NCBI RefSeq assembly: GCF_003347205.1
Contig: NZ_QQBJ01000016.1
Location: forward strand, 84,252 to 148,251
Reading direction: 5' to 3'
Length of the DNA stretch: 64,000 bases
Source of the DNA: Mycolicibacterium moriokaense
GTDB taxonomy: Bacteria; Actinomycetota; Actinomycetes; Mycobacteriales; Mycobacteriaceae
Below are positions 1 through 7,677 of the stretch, in pieces. Made by a program: the position numbers and the translations under genes. Positions within the stretch are counted from its first letter, which is position 1. Each line of letters opens with the position of its first letter. The notes beneath the pieces are model-generated. The model was given only the letters and a program-made list of their open reading frames with translations. It ran no database searches and was not told the DNA's origin.

Positions 1-405
1 GAAGTCGAAGCCGTCCTCACCGACCATCGGGTCCAGGGCGCGGCAGCAGAACTCGCGCACCTTGGGCTCGATGGCCGTCATCCGGCGTGGGGTGAACACC
101 GCCGACAACAACTTCCGGTGCAGATCGTGCAGGGGCGGGTCCTCGAAGAGGATGATGCCCGGCGGCACGTCGATCCCCGAGGTGATGATGTCCATCGTGG
201 TGCCCCGACCCGACCGGTAGGTCTCCCAGTTGCCGAGCTCGGCGGACACGTCGGAGAACCGGCTGAGGGCAAAGAAATCCAGCTTCTCGTTGTGGTAGAG
301 CGGTGCCTCGTGACGAAGCCTGCGCCACACCGGGTACGGGTCGTCGTCGATCTCGAAATCGTAGGGGTCGTAGTACAGCTCGTCCCTGGCTGCTGCGGTG
401 GTCAT
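1..405 (-). CDS. Cytochrome P450, N-terminal part (3' end outside window)
   Basis: Haem monooxygenase fragment of 135 codons, read on the minus strand from an ATG at 405 and cut by the window edge before the I-helix and haem-binding loop. The N-terminus has the family-typical IDDDPYPVWRRLR segment and the FEDPPLHDLHRKLL stretch (the C-helix region that contacts haem propionate). It is very similar over its whole length to the P450 at 33752-34942, so the two are close paralogues. It is transcribed divergently from the TetR gene at 485. The promoter carries a TTGACA box (461-456) followed after 3 bp by the CTATACG-type operator at 437-452. It probably belongs to the same regulon as the operon at 1244. 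Substrate not predictable. Confidence 0.92.
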   Translation of the reverse strand, partial: MTTAAARDELYYDPYDFEIDDDPYPVWRRLRHEAPLYHNEKLDFFALSRFSDVSAELGNWETYRSGRGTTMDIITSGIDVPPGIILFEDPPLHDLHRKLLSAVFTPRRMTAIEPKVREFCCRALDPMVGEDGFDF

Positions 406-436
406 CTGCCTCCTTCAGAAACGATTGACCATCAGA

Positions 437-452
437 CTAGACACCCGTATAG
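437..452 (-). promoter_or_regulatory. Operator 1, CTATACG/GTCTAG type (P450 promoter)
   Basis: Read on the minus strand the site is CTATACGGGTGTCTAG. It lies 3 bp after a TTGACA box, exactly as at 1167-1191, so repressor and RNA polymerase would compete. The 485 TetR gene starts 33 bp away, so the site could also autoregulate it. Confidence 0.7.
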
Positions 453-484
453 CTCTGTCAACAGATGCGGTATACCCTCGTGCG

Positions 485-1126
485 ATGGTTGCCGCAGGAG
501 GTCGGACCGCGCGGCTGGGCTCGACGCCCCGCAGCGCCGTTCAGACGCGCACCCTGCAGGCGGCGTTGAGACTGTTCGCCGAGTTCGGCGTCAGCGCCAC
601 CTCCTACCAGATGATCGCCGACGCGATCGGGGTCACCAAAGGCGCGATCTACCACCAGTTCAACACCAAGGACGAGATCATCATCGCGGCCGCCGAGACC
701 GAACTGGCTCAGCTGGAGGACGCGCTCGAGGCCGCCGAGGCGGAAGACGACCCGCGACGAGGCCGCGAGGTGCTGCTCAATCGCGTCATCGACCACGCCG
801 TCGAACACCGCCGCGCGGCGACCACCCTGCAGTTCGACCCCATCGTCGTGCGCCTATTGTCCGATCACCAGCCGTTCCAGAGCTTCGTCGAGCGGCTGTA
901 CGGAATGCTGGTCGGCGGTGAGGTGGGGCCCGAGACCCAGGTCCGGCTGGCGGCGTTGACCTGCGTCGTCGGAGGCACGGTCGCCCACCCCGTCGTCGCC
1001 GACCTCGATGACGAGACGTTGCGCACCGAACTGCTGCGCACGGTGCGCAAGATCGTCGACCTGCCGACGCCTGCCGCCTCACAGCCGACCCGTCGCAACG
1101 GTTCGCGCCCGTCTTCGCGGCCCTGA
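485..1126 (+). CDS. TetR-family transcriptional regulator
   Basis: Probable ligand-responsive repressor of 213 aa. The N-terminal helix-turn-helix lies at about residues 18-62, with the signature MIADAIGVTKGAIYHQFNTK typical of TetR proteins, followed by an all-helical ligand domain. I chose the ATG at 485; an upstream in-frame ATG at 398 would run through the P450 promoter and operator. It sits between the divergent P450 (start 405) and the operon starting at 1244. Both of those promoters carry the same 16-bp pseudo-palindrome, so this protein is the obvious candidate to bind it. The effector is unknown. Confidence 0.92.
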   Translation: MVAAGGRTARLGSTPRSAVQTRTLQAALRLFAEFGVSATSYQMIADAIGVTKGAIYHQFNTKDEIIIAAAETELAQLEDALEAAEAEDDPRRGREVLLNRVIDHAVEHRRAATTLQFDPIVVRLLSDHQPFQSFVERLYGMLVGGEVGPETQVRLAALTCVVGGTVAHPVVADLDDETLRTELLRTVRKIVDLPTPAASQPTRRNGSRPSSRP

Positions 1127-1166
1127 TCCGCCGCGGCTTCCTCAGAGCTTTTGCGGCCGAACGGTC

Positions 1167-1194
1167 TTGACATCGCTATACGAACGTCTAGGCT
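1167..1194 (+). promoter_or_regulatory. Promoter of the 1244-5721 operon
   Basis: TTGACA at 1167-1172 and TAGGCT at 1189-1194 are spaced 16 bp apart. The operator 1176-1191 fills the spacer and overlaps the -10 element. Confidence 0.55.
1176..1191 (+). promoter_or_regulatory. Operator 2, CTATACGAACGTCTAG
   Basis: Second copy of the 16-bp motif, placed between the -35 and -10 elements of the operon promoter. TetR-type repression of the 1244 operon is the simplest reading. Confidence 0.7.
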
Positions 1195-1200
1195 CCATGC

Positions 1201-1216
1201 CTATACGGCCGTCTAG
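1201..1216 (+). promoter_or_regulatory. Operator 3, CTATACGGCCGTCTAG
   Basis: Third copy, the most symmetrical: it is its own reverse complement except for one mismatched pair. It begins 25 bp after operator 2, between the promoter and the start codon at 1244. Confidence 0.7.
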
Positions 1217-1243
1217 GTCACCGCAGAGGAGTGGAGATCGCCC

Positions 1244-1651
1244 ATGTCGTGGAGTGAGGATTTCATCGCCGCGTTCAACACCCATGAGGTCGAGCCGATG
1301 CTCGCCCTGTCGTCACCCGACATCTACTGGGACGACGTGTCGGGCCACATCAACTACCGGGGGCTCGACGGTGTCAAGAACATGGTCGAACTCACCCTGA
1401 TGGCGATCCCGGACTGCACGTTCACCCACCACGGCGGCATGCGCAACGGCAACAACTACGTCGTCGAGTGGACGATGTCGGGAACCATCTTCGGCCAGGA
1501 ATTCGCCTGTCGCGGAGCATCTGTGGGCGAAACCGACGACGAGGGCCGCATTGTGGCCAACCGGGACTACTGGGACTCGCGCTCGTTCCCGGAGATGCCG
1601 GCGGGCCCGGAGAACCCCGATTTGGCACAGATGCAGGCGAAGCACTCGTAA
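1244..1651 (+). CDS. SnoaL/NTF2-like fold protein
   Basis: Small protein of 135 aa resembling SnoaL-like polyketide cyclases and ketosteroid-isomerase-type (NTF2 fold) enzymes. Visible features are the N-terminal helix FIAAFNTHEVEPMLALSSPD, the WDDVSG strand and a C-terminal sheet with VVEWTMSGTIFG. Such proteins isomerise, dehydrate or cyclise small cyclic substrates, but many have no known reaction. It is the first gene of a five-gene operon with an amidohydrolase, two SDRs and a reductase, behind a doubled operator. The ATG at 1244 has GGAG-type spacing to the upstream AGAGGAGTGGAGA. Function is inferred from fold only. Confidence 0.85.
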   Translation: MSWSEDFIAAFNTHEVEPMLALSSPDIYWDDVSGHINYRGLDGVKNMVELTLMAIPDCTFTHHGGMRNGNNYVVEWTMSGTIFGQEFACRGASVGETDDEGRIVANRDYWDSRSFPEMPAGPENPDLAQMQAKHS

Positions 1652-1668
1652 TCGAGAGGAGAAGCGCC

Positions 1669-2799
1669 ATGGTGCCCGAGAAGCTGATCACGGCGGACTG
1701 CCACATCTCGCCGCCGCTGTCCATCGTCGACGAGTTGCCCGAGCATTACCGGGAGTACTTCCCGCGGATCGAGAAGGACGAGAACGGCAAGGACGTCCTG
1801 AAGCCGGGACACATGGTGTCGATGTCGATGATGACCGGCGGCGACGCCGACACCGACATCACCGCCGACGCGACCGGCGCCGAGGGAAACGTTGTGCGGG
1901 AAGCACATCCCAGCTTGGACGCCGCGGAACAGCTGGCCGATCTGGAACGCGACGGCGTCTACGGCGCCGTGCTGATCGGCCGGATCGCCGACATGCCCAA
2001 CGGCATCCCCGCCGACGCCGACACCGCCTACTGCACGGTGGCCAACGACTGGCTGGCCGAGCACTGGGGCCCCTACCTCGACCGGGTCGCTCCCGGTATC
2101 CATTTGCCGTTCAAGGACGTTACGGCCTCGGTGGCCGAACTCGAGCGCGCGGCGGCCATGGGGCTTCGGCCCGCCCTGCTGCCCGACGGCATCTTCGAGC
2201 GGCCCTATTACATGGCGGAGTGGGAGCCGCTCTGGGAGGCCGCCGACAGCCTGCGCATCCCGATCACCATGCACGTCGGCGGCCTGCGGCAGCCGTTGGT
2301 CGGGCCGGGCCTGATGGCCTACCCGGGCCGCCAGGACATCGGCTGGTACGTGCAGAGCTGCGGGATGGGCGAGACGCTGGGCTGGATGACCTACAGCGGC
2401 GTGTTCGAGCGCTATCCCAACCTGCACGTGATCTGCACCGAGGGCTACGCCGGCTGGCTGGCGTTCGCCATGCAGTTCTACGACCACCACTTCAGCCAGA
2501 GCAGGCTGCACGACCTCGGCATCGACCACATCATGGGGCCCGCGAAGATCGACATCCACCCGAGCCACTACCTGAAGCGGCAGACGCACGCCACGTTCAT
2601 GTGGGATCCGCTGGCGATCCGCAACCGCGACCTCACCGGGCTGGACTGCCTGATGTGGGGCAACGACTATCCCCATCACGAGGGCTCGTTCCCGTTCTCG
2701 GCGGACTGGATCACCAAGCAGTTCGACGGTGTGCCCGACGCCGAGGTCGAGCAGATCTGCCGCGGCAACGCCGCCGAGATCTTCGGCATCAAGGTCTGA
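1669..2799 (+). CDS. Amidohydrolase-family metal-dependent hydrolase or decarboxylase
   Basis: Protein of 376 aa of the amidohydrolase_2 (ACMSD-like TIM barrel) family. Metal-site landmarks are the N-terminal ADCHISPP (the family HxH is here CxH, preceded by Asp), the central histidine in ITMHVGG and the C-terminal GNDYPHHEG with the conserved Asp. Members hydrolyse or decarboxylate ring-derived acids. The ATG at 1669 follows AGAGGAGAAG, while the reading frame is open further upstream. It lies 17 bp after the SnoaL-like gene and 3 bp before the next SDR, so it is co-transcribed. The changed first metal ligand makes the exact chemistry uncertain. Confidence 0.88.
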   Translation: MVPEKLITADCHISPPLSIVDELPEHYREYFPRIEKDENGKDVLKPGHMVSMSMMTGGDADTDITADATGAEGNVVREAHPSLDAAEQLADLERDGVYGAVLIGRIADMPNGIPADADTAYCTVANDWLAEHWGPYLDRVAPGIHLPFKDVTASVAELERAAAMGLRPALLPDGIFERPYYMAEWEPLWEAADSLRIPITMHVGGLRQPLVGPGLMAYPGRQDIGWYVQSCGMGETLGWMTYSGVFERYPNLHVICTEGYAGWLAFAMQFYDHHFSQSRLHDLGIDHIMGPAKIDIHPSHYLKRQTHATFMWDPLAIRNRDLTGLDCLMWGNDYPHHEGSFPFSADWITKQFDGVPDAEVEQICRGNAAEIFGIKV

Positions 2800-2802
2800 G
2801 CG

Positions 2803-3612
2803 TTGGACGACACCGCAGACGTCACCGCGCAGTTCCGCCTCGACGACAAGGCGGCCCTGATCACGGGTGCGGGTAAAGGCATCGGCCGCGGCATCGCGCT
2901 CACCTTCGCGCGGGCGGGTGCCGATGTGGCGCTGGTGGCGCGAACCAAGGACGACCTCGACGCGGTGGCCGACGAAATTCGGGCGATCGGCCGCACGGCC
3001 GTCGCGATACCCGCCGACGTCACCGAGATCGACTCCCTCGGCGACGTCGTCGAGCAGGCGGCGAGCTCGCTCGGCGGTCTCGACATCCTGGTGAACAACG
3101 CCGGCGGCGTCGAACAGCTCGGCACCTACCCGCAGATGACGGTCGCGATCCTGGAGAACGCGTTCCGGTTCAACGTGTCGGCACCGTTCGAACTGGGCCG
3201 TCATGCGTTGCCGCACATGCTCTCCCGCGGCGGTGGCGCGATCGTCAACATCGGCTCGATGTCCGGCCGGCAGAACGAGCGGGGCTTTCTGCCCTACAGC
3301 CTCGCCAAGTCGGCGCTGGCGAAGTTCACACAGCTGGCCGCGATCGAACTCGCACCCCGAGTGCGGGTGAACGCCGTGCTGCCCGGTTGCATCGAAACCG
3401 AGGCGTTGCGGGGGTTCATGGACGCCATGCCCGACGTGCGCGCCGGGCTACACGCCAAGACACCGATGCGGCGTAACGGCACGCCCGACGACATCGCCGC
3501 TGCCGCTTTGTTCTTCGCGTCGCCGGCGTCGTCCTGGGTCACCGGCAAGCTGCTCGAGGTCGACGGTGCCGCCCCGGCGGGGCTGTTCCCCAACGAGTCA
3601 CCCGATCTGTAG
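2803..3612 (+). CDS. SDR-family oxidoreductase
   Basis: Classical short-chain dehydrogenase of 269 aa. The nucleotide-binding glycine motif is TGAGKGIG (about residue 25), NNAGG follows near residue 105, and the catalytic Ser and YSLAK lie in the segment after VNIGSMSG. It would oxidise or reduce an alcohol/ketone using NAD(P)H. The start is a TTG at 2803, 3 bp after the amidohydrolase stop, which suggests translational coupling. It is followed after 13 bp by another SDR in the same operon. Substrate unknown. Confidence 0.9.
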   Translation: MDDTADVTAQFRLDDKAALITGAGKGIGRGIALTFARAGADVALVARTKDDLDAVADEIRAIGRTAVAIPADVTEIDSLGDVVEQAASSLGGLDILVNNAGGVEQLGTYPQMTVAILENAFRFNVSAPFELGRHALPHMLSRGGGAIVNIGSMSGRQNERGFLPYSLAKSALAKFTQLAAIELAPRVRVNAVLPGCIETEALRGFMDAMPDVRAGLHAKTPMRRNGTPDDIAAAALFFASPASSWVTGKLLEVDGAAPAGLFPNESPDL

Positions 3613-3625
3613 AGAGGAGACGCCC

Positions 3626-4627
3626 GTGAGCGGCGAGTTGCGCTTCGACGGCGACGTCGTCATCGTCACCGGCGGCGCCGGCGGGATCGGCCGGTCGCAG
3701 GCCGTCGAAGTGGGCCGGCGCGGCGCCAGGGTGGTGGTCAACGACCTCGGCGGCAGCCCTCGTGGCGGCGGCGCCGATCCCACCATGGCCCAGGCGGTCG
3801 TCGACGAAATCGTCTCGGCCGGTGGCGAAGCCGTCGCCAGCGGTGCCAGCGTGGCGTCCGACGAGGGCCCGCAGCAGATCGTCGAACTCGCGATGGACAC
3901 GTGGGGCCGCGTCGACGGACTGATCCACAACGCGGCGATTGTGCTGGACGACCACTTCGAGGATGTCACCGACGAGGATCTCGATGCGATCCTGAACGTG
4001 AACCTGCGCGGCACGTTCCGCACCGTCCGGGCGGCGTACCGCGCGATGAAAGACACCGGCGGAGGCCGGATCGTCACGCTGACTTCCGCATCCGGGCTGT
4101 CGGGTGCGTTCGGCCAAGCCGCGTACGCCACCACCAAGATGGGCGTGCTCGGTATCACCCGTTCCATCGCGTGGGAGGGAACGCGGTTCGGCATCAAGGC
4201 CAATGCGCTTGCTCCCGCCGCCTTCGACACCCGGCTGTTCGAAGTGTTCACCCCGGACGGCGACGCGGCCTTACGCGGGCGGCCGCCCGAGCTCGAGATC
4301 TCCTTGGAATCAGCCGAATACGTCGCCCTGCTGACTGCCAGCCGGGTGACACCGATGGCGTTGGCGCTGGTGCACAGCAGTTGCCCGGCGACGGCCGAGA
4401 TCTTCGGCGCCACCGGCGGTTACTACTCCCGCTACGTCATCTCCCACACCGACGGCGCGACGTTCGGCCCGCATCCGAGGCCCGAGGACATCGCCAACAA
4501 CTGGGCCGCGATCCGTGGCGCTCAGGTGCCGAACGAACTCGACGGCGAAGCGATGGCGTGGGGCGTGAAGGCGTATTCGACGCGCCTTTCCGGCCTCGCC
4601 GCCGAGTTGCTGACGGCGGGGTCCTGA
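3626..4627 (+). CDS. SDR-family oxidoreductase, long HSD17B4-like type
   Basis: 333-aa SDR, longer than the classical 250 aa. The Rossmann motif is TGGAGGIG, the VVVNDLGG segment is typical of the peroxisomal multifunctional enzyme (3R-hydroxyacyl-CoA dehydrogenase) group, and the catalytic YATTK is present. About 100 extra C-terminal residues resemble those of the SDR at 17855, although the two differ in detail. The GTG start at 3626 follows GAGAGGAGACGCCC. Its stop overlaps the next ATG by one base (TGATG), so translation of the two is coupled. Likely acts on a hydroxyacyl-CoA or cyclic alcohol; inference from family. Confidence 0.9.
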   Translation: MSGELRFDGDVVIVTGGAGGIGRSQAVEVGRRGARVVVNDLGGSPRGGGADPTMAQAVVDEIVSAGGEAVASGASVASDEGPQQIVELAMDTWGRVDGLIHNAAIVLDDHFEDVTDEDLDAILNVNLRGTFRTVRAAYRAMKDTGGGRIVTLTSASGLSGAFGQAAYATTKMGVLGITRSIAWEGTRFGIKANALAPAAFDTRLFEVFTPDGDAALRGRPPELEISLESAEYVALLTASRVTPMALALVHSSCPATAEIFGATGGYYSRYVISHTDGATFGPHPRPEDIANNWAAIRGAQVPNELDGEAMAWGVKAYSTRLSGLAAELLTAGS

Positions 4628-5721
4628 TGGCCGACGGCATGCACCGCGTCGTCGTCTGGTCCACCGGCGGCATCGGGTCGATCGCGGTGCGGGCAGTCGC
4701 GGCCGATCCGGGCTTGGACCTGGTGGGCGTGTGGGTGCACTCCGCCGACAAGGCGGGCCGCGACGCCGGCGAGATCGTCGGCATCGACCCCATCGGCGTG
4801 ACGGCCACCAACGACGCCGACGCCCTGATCGCGCTGCGCCCCGACTGTGTCGTGTACGCGGCCAGCGGCCCCGAACGCGATGCGGCGGCGGTGCCCGACT
4901 ACGTCCGCCTGCTCGAAGCCGGCATCAACGTGGTCACCACGACGGTGAACAGGCTCATTTACCCGCCGGCGTTCGAACCCGACATCTGGCGCGACCAGCT
5001 GTCGGCGGCGGCAGCCACCGGCGGCGCGTCCCTGTATGCGAGCGGGATCGAACCTGGTTTCGCCGCAGACCATTTGGTGCTCATGCTGGCGACGCAGTCG
5101 AAGTCCATCACCAAGATCCATGCCGGCGAGATCGCGCTGTACGACGACTACCCCGTCGTCGAGACGATGAGCGACGCCATGGGCTTCGGCCGGCCGCTCG
5201 ACTACACCCCGATGCTCGCCCATCCCGGCGCCATCGCGTTTCAGTGGGGTCCCGGCCTGCGGCTGATAGCGCACGGCCTCGGGCTGAAGATCGACGAGAT
5301 CCGGGAGAGGTTCGACAGGGTGGCCACCGACCGCGATCTGCACGTCGCGTTCGGCACCGCCGAGGCCGGCACCTGCGGGGCGCTGCGCACCCAGGCGATC
5401 GCCGTGGTCGACGGGCGCGAGATGATCACCATCGAACACGTCAACAGGCTGGCCCCCGATCTGGGGTTGGAGTGGGGCGACCGTGTCGAGAGCCCCGTCT
5501 ATCAGGTGCGCATCGAGGGCGAACCGGACATCGCCTGCGACATGACCGCCAGCCTTCGCGATCCGCGAGCGTCGGGTTCGACCATGGATGCGGGCGCGGG
5601 CGCCATGGTGTCGACGGCGATGCGCGTCGTCAATGCGATTCCCTATGTGGTGGAAGCGAAGCCGGGTCTGCTGACGGCGCTGGACATGCCGCTCACGCTG
5701 CCCCGTCACGTGTCGGGCTGA
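4627..5721 (+). CDS. Dihydrodipicolinate-reductase-like NAD(P)-dependent oxidoreductase (paralogue 1)
   Basis: 364-aa protein with an N-terminal Rossmann domain (VVVWSTGGIGSIAVRA) and a C-terminal catalytic domain of the DapB/2,4-diaminopentanoate dehydrogenase-like group. Landmarks are VYAASGPERDA, ASGIEPGFAADHL and EAGTCGALRTQA. Mycobacterial relatives are common, with unassigned reactions. Two close paralogues lie at 21977 and 23115. It is the last gene of the 1244 operon. Its 3' end overlaps the convergent LLM oxidoreductase gene by 29 bp, so there is no room for a separate terminator. Confidence 0.88.
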   Translation: MADGMHRVVVWSTGGIGSIAVRAVAADPGLDLVGVWVHSADKAGRDAGEIVGIDPIGVTATNDADALIALRPDCVVYAASGPERDAAAVPDYVRLLEAGINVVTTTVNRLIYPPAFEPDIWRDQLSAAAATGGASLYASGIEPGFAADHLVLMLATQSKSITKIHAGEIALYDDYPVVETMSDAMGFGRPLDYTPMLAHPGAIAFQWGPGLRLIAHGLGLKIDEIRERFDRVATDRDLHVAFGTAEAGTCGALRTQAIAVVDGREMITIEHVNRLAPDLGLEWGDRVESPVYQVRIEGEPDIACDMTASLRDPRASGSTMDAGAGAMVSTAMRVVNAIPYVVEAKPGLLTALDMPLTLPRHVSG

Positions 5722-6673
5722 CCGCGGCCGCGGCGATCCGCAGATACGGCCAGGCGATGTCGGGGGGTACGCCGCCGCACAGCGGCGACAGCGTGAGCAT
5801 TCCGCCGGCACGCACGAAGTCCGCCGCCTCGGCAGGCGTGTAGATCACGTGGGTGCGGGCCTCGGCGCGCAACTCGTCGACCGTCTGCACCTCGGCGATG
5901 CCCGCCGTGGTGGTGTTCCCCGGATTCCAGGCGGCGTAGGCGTTCGCCTCGTGCAGCAGGTACGGACCCAGCTCGTCCCAGGCGCGGTCCACGTCGTCGG
6001 CGACGAACGTGACCGTCGGGGTGTCCCGCGACGGCAGAAGCGTCATACCGGGGGTGTGCCCGTGCCTGCGGCAGGACTCCTCGTAGGCCTGCTGCGAACC
6101 CGGTATGTCGGCCTGCGCGAGGTAGCCCAGCCCGTAGCGGCCCGCGCGCCGCGCGGCGGCCAGGCTTCCGCCGCCCCACAGCAGCAGCGGCCCGCCGGGC
6201 GAATACGGCTGGGGCGTGACGCGGATCTGCCGCCCGTCGACGGTGACGGTCTCACCGGCTAGCAGTGCACGCAGCAGTGCCAGCTTCTCGTCGGCGAGCG
6301 CCCCGCGCGCACGGATGTCGACGCCGAACTGATCAAATTCTTCTGGCCGGTAGCCGATTCCGAAGGTGTAGGATGCCCGGCCCTTGCTCAGGATGTCTAG
6401 CACCGCGATCTCCTCGGCGAGCCGGACGGGCTCGTACAGCGGCAGGATCACGATCAGCATCAGCGGCAGCCGTGTGGTGCGCGCGGCGATCGCGGAGCCC
6501 AGCATCGTCGGCGTCGGCAGGTAGCCGTCGTCGGAGCCGTGGTGCTCGCACAACACCGCCCCCACACATCCGTTGTCCTCGGCCCACTCCGACATGTCGA
6601 GGGCGGCGGCGTAGAGGTCCTGCGTCGGCGCACCGAGGCTCGGCGCCCGCATGTCGAATCGCATCGAGTACAT
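5693..6673 (-). CDS. LLM-class flavin/F420-dependent oxidoreductase
   Basis: 326-aa luciferase-like TIM-barrel protein of the bacterial luciferase/F420-dependent group. Visible are the MRFDMRAP N-terminus, the CEHHG motif, IAARTTRL and the LLLWGGGSLAAARRAGR phosphate-binding region. It would use reduced flavin or F420 for oxygenation or hydride transfer. I chose the ATG at 6673, matching the paralogue's MFTMRF start. It is a tandem duplicate of the gene at 6685 with the same length, and it ends the long minus-strand operon that begins at 15053. Which cofactor is used cannot be told from sequence alone. Confidence 0.9.
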   Translation of the reverse strand: MYSMRFDMRAPSLGAPTQDLYAAALDMSEWAEDNGCVGAVLCEHHGSDDGYLPTPTMLGSAIAARTTRLPLMLIVILPLYEPVRLAEEIAVLDILSKGRASYTFGIGYRPEEFDQFGVDIRARGALADEKLALLRALLAGETVTVDGRQIRVTPQPYSPGGPLLLWGGGSLAAARRAGRYGLGYLAQADIPGSQQAYEESCRRHGHTPGMTLLPSRDTPTVTFVADDVDRAWDELGPYLLHEANAYAAWNPGNTTTAGIAEVQTVDELRAEARTHVIYTPAEAADFVRAGGMLTLSPLCGGVPPDIAWPYLRIAAAAVSPTRDGAA

Positions 6674-6684
6674 GTCTAGGAAAT

Positions 6685-7665
6685 CTATCCCTCGCCGCGC
6701 GCCCGCGTGACGGCGGCGGCCGCCCGCTCCAGATAGAGCCACGCCAGTTCCGGCGGCATGCCTCCACACAACGGGTGTAGCTGCAGGCTGTTGCCCTCGC
6801 GGATGCGCGCCGCGGCCTCGTCGACCGTCACCACCGCGTACGGCCCGTTCGCCGAGCGCAGTTCGTCGACAGTGTCGGCGCGGGTGATGCTGGCGACGGA
6901 CTCGTCACCCTGCCGGTAGGCGGCGGCCATCCGGGCGTCGTGCAAGAGATACGAGCCGATCTCGGCCCAGGCCGCGTCCACGTCGTCGGCGACGAAAACC
7001 GCTGTGGGGCTGCGGCCGTCGGGAAACTGCGTGGGCCCCGGCTGGTGGCCGTTGGCGCGGGACTCGGCTTCGAACGCCTCCTTGATCTCCGACCTGTTCG
7101 TGAACGCGATGAACCCCAGCCCGTGGCGGCCTGCGCGCCTGGCCGCCGCCACGCTGCCACCCGCGACCATCACCTGCGGGCCACCCCTCGTCGCCGGTGG
7201 CGGGGTGACATGGATTCGGCGGCCGTCGACGTCGACCGGGTCGCCGGTCAGCAGCTGCAGCAGCAGCGCGAGGCTCTCGTCGGCGATCCTGCCGCGTCGT
7301 GCCGCATCGACGCCCATGTGCTCGTATTCCTCAGCGCGGTGGCCGATCCCGAAGACGTAGTGGATCCGGCTGTTGCTGAGGTTGTCGAGCACCGCCATGT
7401 CCTCGGCGAGGCGCACCGGGTGATACAGCGGCAGCACCGCGGCGGCGATCAGCACGTTCAGCGTCGTGGTGCGCGCCGCGATGGCCGAGGCCAGGATCAG
7501 CGGCGACGGCAGGTGCCCGTCCTCGGTCGCGTGATGTTCGGACAGCACCGCCATCACCGCGCCGCGCGACTCGGCCCAGGCGCACATCTCCAGCGTCGCG
7601 CCGTACAGCGCGGGGGTCGGCGCGCCCGACCGCGGTGACCGCATGTCGAAGCGCATCGTGAACAT
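6685..7665 (-). CDS. LLM-class flavin/F420-dependent oxidoreductase (tandem paralogue)
   Basis: 326 aa, colinear with the downstream copy at 5693. It has MFTMRFDMRSP, SEHHATEDG, IAARTTTLN and GGSVAAARRAGRHG. The ATG is at 7665; the preceding P450 gene ends at 7678, leaving 12 bp, so it is in one operon with both P450s. Keeping two diverged full-length copies side by side suggests different substrates or a heteromeric enzyme, as in luciferase alpha/beta; this is inference. All core motifs are intact in both. Confidence 0.9.
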   Translation of the reverse strand: MFTMRFDMRSPRSGAPTPALYGATLEMCAWAESRGAVMAVLSEHHATEDGHLPSPLILASAIAARTTTLNVLIAAAVLPLYHPVRLAEDMAVLDNLSNSRIHYVFGIGHRAEEYEHMGVDAARRGRIADESLALLLQLLTGDPVDVDGRRIHVTPPPATRGGPQVMVAGGSVAAARRAGRHGLGFIAFTNRSEIKEAFEAESRANGHQPGPTQFPDGRSPTAVFVADDVDAAWAEIGSYLLHDARMAAAYRQGDESVASITRADTVDELRSANGPYAVVTVDEAAARIREGNSLQLHPLCGGMPPELAWLYLERAAAAVTRARGEG

Positions 7666-7677
7666 GTCCGGGCCCGA

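Noticed and set aside
1567-3216. 549-codon open frame on the minus strand opposite the amidohydrolase/SDR genes
   Set aside because: No recognisable domain, and fully opposite two well-supported genes; GC-rich third positions open such frames.
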